From assembly GCA_947598455.1 (NCBI GenBank), contig CANQFI010000005.1:1-27021 (forward strand): DNA of 27,021 nucleotides, in the 5' to 3' direction. Both the position numbers and the translations under genes were made by a program. Below the pieces are notes generated by a model, which searched no databases, was not told where the DNA came from, and worked only from the letters and a program-made list of their open reading frames with translations. The stretch's first letter is position 1. Every line of letters begins with the position of its first letter. This document shows positions 22,342 to 27,021 of the stretch, piece by piece. The stretch is from an uncultured Bacilli bacterium (GTDB lineage Bacteria > Bacillota_I > Bacilli_A > RF39 > UBA660).

Positions 22342-23094
22342 ATGAAGAAAAAAATGATTGTATTTTATATGATTTTAGCATTATTCCTTTTCATGGGAAA
22401 TGCTAAGGCAGAAGAAGAGGAAGATTTGTGTAGCTCTGTACAATTAAGTGAGTTAAGAAGTGAGGCTGCAAATGTTAAAGTTACTTACGTAACTGGTGAG
22501 GAAATTGAAACAACTAATGAACCTGATCCAGAAATTGGAGTAAATAAGTTACGAAAACATTATGTATATATTAAAATATTTAATATAAATAGTAGGATGG
22601 CTGTTAGGGTTACTCCATCTGGTAGTGGAGTTAGTGCTAATCAAATGGTTGTTGATTCTTCTATGGTTGATCTTGATGGAGTAATTACTTTAAGACAACC
22701 GGCAAGTGATGTTAATGTTAATTATCAATTTAATGTATATTCATTGTATGGTGGTTGTTCAGGTAGAACATTAAGAACAATGAAGTTAACTGTTCCTAAA
22801 TTTAATATATATTCTGAATTAGATATTTGTTCTGATGTTCCTGATTTCTATTTATGTTTACAATATACTAATTATAATATAGATAGTGCAACAGTTTATA
22901 ATAGAATTGAAGATTATAAAGCTAGATTATCAACTCAAAATGTTGATGAAGAAAATAGTGATGGAAAAAATAATACTTTAAGCAAAACAATGACAAGCAT
23001 TTCTAAATATAAATATATAATTGTTGGTGTTATTGTGGCGATAGGGGTTGTAATAACAGTGATATTAATTAGAAGAAAGAAGAGTGTTTTATAA
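22342..23094 (+). CDS. small surface protein, signal peptide plus C-terminal membrane anchor
   Basis: The 250-residue protein has a signal peptide (cleavage after AKA, residues 21-23), an acidic start (EEEEDLC) and a beta-rich extracellular domain with four cysteines (30, 139, 163, 172). A polar linker (195-215), a membrane helix (225-243) and a basic RRKK tail follow. There is no sortase motif. The family is not recognised. The layout (AKA-type signal, Cys-bearing ectodomain, C-terminal helix with basic tail) matches the 13188 surface protein. GGTTGGTG lies just upstream of the ATG. Its stop overlaps the start of the giant Cys-rich gene by one base, so the two are translationally coupled and probably work together on the cell surface. 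Confidence 0.8.
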   Translation: MKKKMIVFYMILALFLFMGNAKAEEEEDLCSSVQLSELRSEAANVKVTYVTGEEIETTNEPDPEIGVNKLRKHYVYIKIFNINSRMAVRVTPSGSGVSANQMVVDSSMVDLDGVITLRQPASDVNVNYQFNVYSLYGGCSGRTLRTMKLTVPKFNIYSELDICSDVPDFYLCLQYTNYNIDSATVYNRIEDYKARLSTQNVDEENSDGKNNTLSKTMTSISKYKYIIVGVIVAIGVVITVILIRRKKSVL

Positions 23095-26000
23095 TGAAAT
23101 ATAATAATTTTAAAAAATATATTCTATTTATAATAATTTCTTTTGTTACTGTTATAGGAAAGGCATATGCAATTGAAGAAGATCAAAAAATTAATACTGA
23201 ATTTAATGGTAGCCCTGTAACTATAAGTGCAGAAAGATATATTAATTTATCTTGTAGAGCTGATGGTGAATTAAGAGCTTTAACTTTAGATAGAAAAGCT
23301 AATGGAGATTATACAATTCAATATAATAAATTACCAGATAGTGATGGTACTGATAAAATTTATTGTGAATGGACTGGTGAAAATTCTGTTGGTTTTGAGA
23401 ACTATGCTAGTAATATTACATATATATTTAATTATCAAGTTCAAAATCTTGATCAAATAACGATTACGTTAAATGGTTCTTTAAATGTGGAAATTCCAAC
23501 TGCTGATGTTGTTAATAGAATGGAAAACTTTTTAGGTTTTAATAGTGTATATGTTACAAGAGTTGATTGGTTAGAAGGAAATGAATTTCTTAATACTTCA
23601 TCTTGTCCTTCGGATGGTGATTGTGTGGTATCAGCTTCAGACCAAGCTTTAAATAGACATGAAACATTAGAAGCAAAAGCGGATGTTTTTTATACTTCTA
23701 ATGGAGCTCCTGAAGAAAAAAAAGTAACTGTTACCTTTTTAATAAGTTTTACAGGTGGTTTGAAATTATATCCTGGTGGTATTGGAACTTGTAATTTTGA
23801 TTCTTCAACTTGGAATCTTACTAGTATTGGAGGATATCAATATTATGAAAGTTCAATAACTGGTACTATTACATTGCCAACTTGTACACCTAATAATATA
23901 GTAAGAGATGGTTCTCGTGCTGATAGAACATCTGATTTATTGGAATTTGCAGGTTGGGTAAGAATGCCGGAAGCTAGAGATGCGGAAACACCTGCTATTG
24001 GTGCATGTGCTGGAGCTATAACTGGAAATATTTCTGCGACAAGTGGTGGAAGTTATTCAGCATGTTATAATTATAAGAGTGGTATTCAATTAGTTATTGA
24101 TTCATCTTCAAGTTTAGATCCAATGGGAACTTGTAGAGAAACTGATACTGGAGTTTATTTCTGTGAAGGAACGGGAAATATAACATTACCTAATGTTGTA
24201 CAAAATGATACTGTTGTAGGTAGAAATAGAAGATTTGTAGGATGGGCTAGTTCAACTGGTGGAGAACTAAAAAATGCTGGTGATCCGGTATCTTCTACGG
24301 AATATGGTACTTATTATGCTAAATATGAAACTACAACTACTGAAGTAGATAGATATAAAATTGTTTATGTTGGTCAAAGTAGTTTCTTATCTGTAAGTGG
24401 TATGACTAGTTGTTCTGCTAGCAGTAATCCTAATTTGGATGTTAGAATGCAGACTAATGATTGTCTAGTTAAAGGATTACAACCAACAGGTAGTGGAGAA
24501 TTTATCGATGTAACTGTTGGCGTTACAAATGCTGATGGAAGCGAAAAGGTAGTTGTTTATAAATTCCAAGTTAAGAATGCTGGAGGCAATAGTGAAGCTT
24601 CAAATGGTTCATTTGTTATAGATGTTGATGCAAGAATTGAAGCTGGTCAAAATGATGATTATGCGTTAAATGATTTCGAACATAAAATGTGTGAAACGGC
24701 TACTGTTAGGCCTAAGGCTAATGCTGAAGGTGTTTATGAATATACTGATATTAATAGTAGTAAGAACTTGAATAGTAATAATTATGAGGCAAAATGTGAG
24801 GGCTCAGATAAAAAATATTTTGCTTTATGTATGGATCCTGGTCGTAATGGACCAAATGGTGATGTGTATACTTTAACAGAACGTGTCAATCAAGATTCTG
24901 ATGTTGGACATATGATTGGTGCAATTATTAAATTAATTAATAAGAAAACAACAATTGCTGATTTTGATAATAGAAATAATTCTGTCAGAGTTGCTGCTCA
25001 TGTAGCAATACGTACTGTTGTATTAATGAATGGTTATAGTGGAGTTGTTGATCATAGTGATGAGGCATATTATTCACATTATAAACATTATGAAAAATTA
25101 GCAAAAGATTTAACAGATATTTATAATAATTATACACTTCCAGATGGGCGTGTTCCAAAATCTGGTGATGAAACTTACAATGCCTTTCATGATGCCATTG
25201 CTGCTGCAGTTGATGGTTCAGGTGGGTTTGGTATTGATGATAATACTGCTGCTAGGTACTTAATAGATTTATTTGTTGAGTATAAAAATTTTGAATATGA
25301 AGAAGGTGGTTCTTTCCAAAGAACTATTGATAGCAGAGATACTGTTATAACTGGTGATAATAGCTATGAAATAACATACAAAGGAACATTTACTCTTCCT
25401 TTTGATACTAGACTTAGTTTGAGTAGCAGTCATAGATCTAATTATGACTATTTTAGCAAAACTGGTGTTAAAGGAACATTGGTAAGTTTAACTAAAAATG
25501 ATGAATTGTCTAAAACTAACCAAGAAGTATATGATTATGTGGTTAAGATTACTGTAAGTGATGTTGAACACGTAGTTGTTCCTAAAAACCATAAAGAAGA
25601 ATTAGAATATAGTTTAAAATTAACTTATAATGGCGGTATTGATTTCTCAAGTGTTCGTATTGCTAATCCACTTGCAAATAGTGCAGCTAAACAAAGAATG
25701 GTAGTATTTGATTTAGGTAATGGGGAAGCTAATATATATTTTGATATTAATGCACCTTCTGGTAGTGTTTGTGGTGAATTTGATAGTTTGGATTATACTA
25801 AATGTCCTGATGAAGATCATTGTGATATTAATCAATCATTGTTTAAAGCTTCTGGTTGTTGTAGAGAGATATTAGATGAGAGTACTTATTCATATTTAGT
25901 TAATAATGTTTGTAATGGTGAGTGTACTGTTTCTACAATGTCTAATGTATGTAGTTATGATCCTGATTATACAGGTACTATAGATTTATATGAAGTTAAA

Positions 26001-27021
26001 GAAGGGGCACATTTTACTGGTGCTGATCGTAATTACAAAGATGCTATTGGTACGTGTATTGTCAATGTTAAAGGTAATTATGCCTATGACTATGAGGAAG
26101 GTATAATTGCACATAATCATGATAATTATTCTAGTTATGGTACGGCAACTACTAATGAAGAAAGTGATTTGTATCAAAAATATGATGAAAGAGGTAACTC
26201 AATAATGGTTGCGTCTTATCGTGATAATAGATATTGTCAAGTAAGTTGTCGTGAAGATTGGACATTTACAATGGGTGCTTTTGGAAACTTTGTTGGTAAA
26301 AATGCTGTTTTAGCTGGTAAATTTTTCCAAAATCATGATAATGACATTTTCATTTCAGGTGGACGTACATGTTATACAACATATCTTGATTATGATATTT
26401 TCATGAATGATTTGGTTGATCTTTCTGAAGAATTAGTTAATAATTATAATCAATATGCTAATTGGTCTCATGCTTATTCTGATATTAAAAGACAAGTGGA
26501 TGCGTCATCTCATGAAAAACTTGAATGGCACGCTTCTAGTCGTAGTGATGGTACATCATGTTTGACACAAACAGAAAATCAAACAGGTTCTGATACTGAT
26601 GGTGATCTTATAGATGATACTTGGGAATATAATGGAACATGGTCTTGTGCTGCTGATTCTGCTAATGAATCTTATGGTTATTATACATTGGATCTTGATC
26701 ATCAATATGAATTTGCTGCTGATGGTGTAGGCGCTGGAAATTACAAAGGTTATCAAGTAACTAAAGGAAATAATGTTGATAATGAAAAATATGGTGTGAT
26801 ACCTACAGAAATTGTAGGTCTTGGATCTGCTGGTACTTCATATTCTCAAGATACAGCAGGATCGGATGAATGTACTTGGGAGTCTACTGTGGATGGTCAT
26901 ACAAAAACATGGACAGCTTCAGGAGATCATTGCTATGCTAAAGATACACATGAGTCAGATGAATTTACGAGATTATCTAATGAAATGAAAGAAGAATCTT
27001 CTGGTAATACTGATACTTACT
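23094..27021 (+). CDS. giant Cys-rich secreted protein, 3' end beyond the window
   Basis: An uninterrupted frame runs from ATG 23094 to the window edge: 1309 complete codons and no stop. A signal peptide ends near AYA (24-26). Two repeats resembling InlB B-type/Listeria-Bacteroides modules begin GTITLP (257-262) and GNITLP (361-366) and contain FAGW (285-288) and FVGWASSTGG (381-390). A segment at about 570-735 resembles a thioester domain, with FALCMDPG (Cys579) and AAHVAIR (634-640) where TQxAIW is expected. The rest is beta-rich with 31 cysteines in the visible part, including CPDEDHC and GCC. It has few charged low-complexity tracts. A membrane or wall anchor is expected beyond the edge. 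The ATG overlaps the upstream stop (TAATG). A surface adhesin or large surface-layer role is inferred. Confidence 0.85.
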   Translation, partial: MKYNNFKKYILFIIISFVTVIGKAYAIEEDQKINTEFNGSPVTISAERYINLSCRADGELRALTLDRKANGDYTIQYNKLPDSDGTDKIYCEWTGENSVGFENYASNITYIFNYQVQNLDQITITLNGSLNVEIPTADVVNRMENFLGFNSVYVTRVDWLEGNEFLNTSSCPSDGDCVVSASDQALNRHETLEAKADVFYTSNGAPEEKKVTVTFLISFTGGLKLYPGGIGTCNFDSSTWNLTSIGGYQYYESSITGTITLPTCTPNNIVRDGSRADRTSDLLEFAGWVRMPEARDAETPAIGACAGAITGNISATSGGSYSACYNYKSGIQLVIDSSSSLDPMGTCRETDTGVYFCEGTGNITLPNVVQNDTVVGRNRRFVGWASSTGGELKNAGDPVSSTEYGTYYAKYETTTTEVDRYKIVYVGQSSFLSVSGMTSCSASSNPNLDVRMQTNDCLVKGLQPTGSGEFIDVTVGVTNADGSEKVVVYKFQVKNAGGNSEASNGSFVIDVDARIEAGQNDDYALNDFEHKMCETATVRPKANAEGVYEYTDINSSKNLNSNNYEAKCEGSDKKYFALCMDPGRNGPNGDVYTLTERVNQDSDVGHMIGAIIKLINKKTTIADFDNRNNSVRVAAHVAIRTVVLMNGYSGVVDHSDEAYYSHYKHYEKLAKDLTDIYNNYTLPDGRVPKSGDETYNAFHDAIAAAVDGSGGFGIDDNTAARYLIDLFVEYKNFEYEEGGSFQRTIDSRDTVITGDNSYEITYKGTFTLPFDTRLSLSSSHRSNYDYFSKTGVKGTLVSLTKNDELSKTNQEVYDYVVKITVSDVEHVVVPKNHKEELEYSLKLTYNGGIDFSSVRIANPLANSAAKQRMVVFDLGNGEANIYFDINAPSGSVCGEFDSLDYTKCPDEDHCDINQSLFKASGCCREILDESTYSYLVNNVCNGECTVSTMSNVCSYDPDYTGTIDLYEVKEGAHFTGADRNYKDAIGTCIVNVKGNYAYDYEEGIIAHNHDNYSSYGTATTNEESDLYQKYDERGNSIMVASYRDNRYCQVSCREDWTFTMGAFGNFVGKNAVLAGKFFQNHDNDIFISGGRTCYTTYLDYDIFMNDLVDLSEELVNNYNQYANWSHAYSDIKRQVDASSHEKLEWHASSRSDGTSCLTQTENQTGSDTDGDLIDDTWEYNGTWSCAADSANESYGYYTLDLDHQYEFAADGVGAGNYKGYQVTKGNNVDNEKYGVIPTEIVGLGSAGTSYSQDTAGSDECTWESTVDGHTKTWTASGDHCYAKDTHESDEFTRLSNEMKEESSGNTDTY

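Noticed and set aside
25986..26756. Two short minus-strand frames (25986-26177, 26556-26756)
   Set aside because: They are antisense to the open frame of the giant surface protein and rich in Ile/Thr/Ser, as expected for shadows.
1..27021. Insertion sequences, CRISPR arrays, tRNA or rRNA genes
   Set aside because: I looked for transposase motifs, regularly spaced repeats and cloverleaf or rRNA landmarks and found none.

Overview
The window is AT-rich, densely packed DNA from a low-GC Firmicute. Stop codons include TGA (for example at 6660-6662 and 7735-7737), so the standard bacterial code is used and this is not a classical Mycoplasma. Strong purine-rich Shine-Dalgarno sites, a CIRCE-controlled chaperone, a T-box leader and YtxG/YtxH-type proteins all fit the Bacilli. 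ClpB lacks its N-domain, a form known from mollicutes, while a CotY/CotZ-like coat protein, a Cse60-like protein and a sigma-K-type promoter point to sporulation. My best inference is an uncultured, gut-type, Erysipelotrichia- or RF39-like Bacilli lineage. The species cannot be named from the sequence.

Layout. Bases 1-113 hold the end of an unidentified gene. They are followed by a candidate small RNA (about 200-265) with its own promoter and terminator, and then clpB under CIRCE (379-2499). Next come a membrane-anchored unknown protein (2591-3514) and a convergent membrane protein (3535-4140, minus strand). Bases 4248-7243 form a four-gene operon: an NrtR-like Nudix regulator, a histidine phosphatase, an AAA_28-CYTH fusion and a thymidine kinase. 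This looks like NAD or nucleotide salvage under one regulator. A Cse60-like gene and a MurJ/SpoVB-type flippase follow (7561-9388), then a convergent Asn/Pro-rich small protein and trmB. Bases 10458-13096 form an envelope and stress operon: a lipoprotein, a long charged disordered protein, a DUF948 (YtxG-like) protein and a YtxH-like protein.

From 13188 the window holds surface, translation and envelope genes. These are a cadherin-like-repeat surface protein, a T-box-controlled tyrS with a very short leader, a kinase-like protein, a small Tyr/Gly/Pro-rich protein behind an unusual hairpin, and a RodA/FtsW-type SEDS protein (minus strand). They are followed by a small conserved unknown, a membrane-tethered orphan PTS EIIB domain and a CotY/CotZ-like protein. 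A minus-strand group (20011-22232) encodes a degenerate metallophosphoesterase, a CPBP protease and a tethered thioredoxin. Divergent from it are a small surface protein and, overlapping it by one base, a very large Cys-rich secreted protein. That gene is open from 23094 to the window edge (at least 1309 codons, no stop).

The main themes are cell-envelope biogenesis and surface display, sporulation remnants or functions, and nucleotide salvage. The most distinctive items are the Cys-rich surface proteins beside a thioredoxin, the minimal tyrosine T-box, the small RNA upstream of clpB, the hairpin that covers a ribosome-binding site, and the Nudix-regulated operon with the AAA_28-CYTH fusion. 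I saw no transposase, CRISPR array, rRNA or tRNA.
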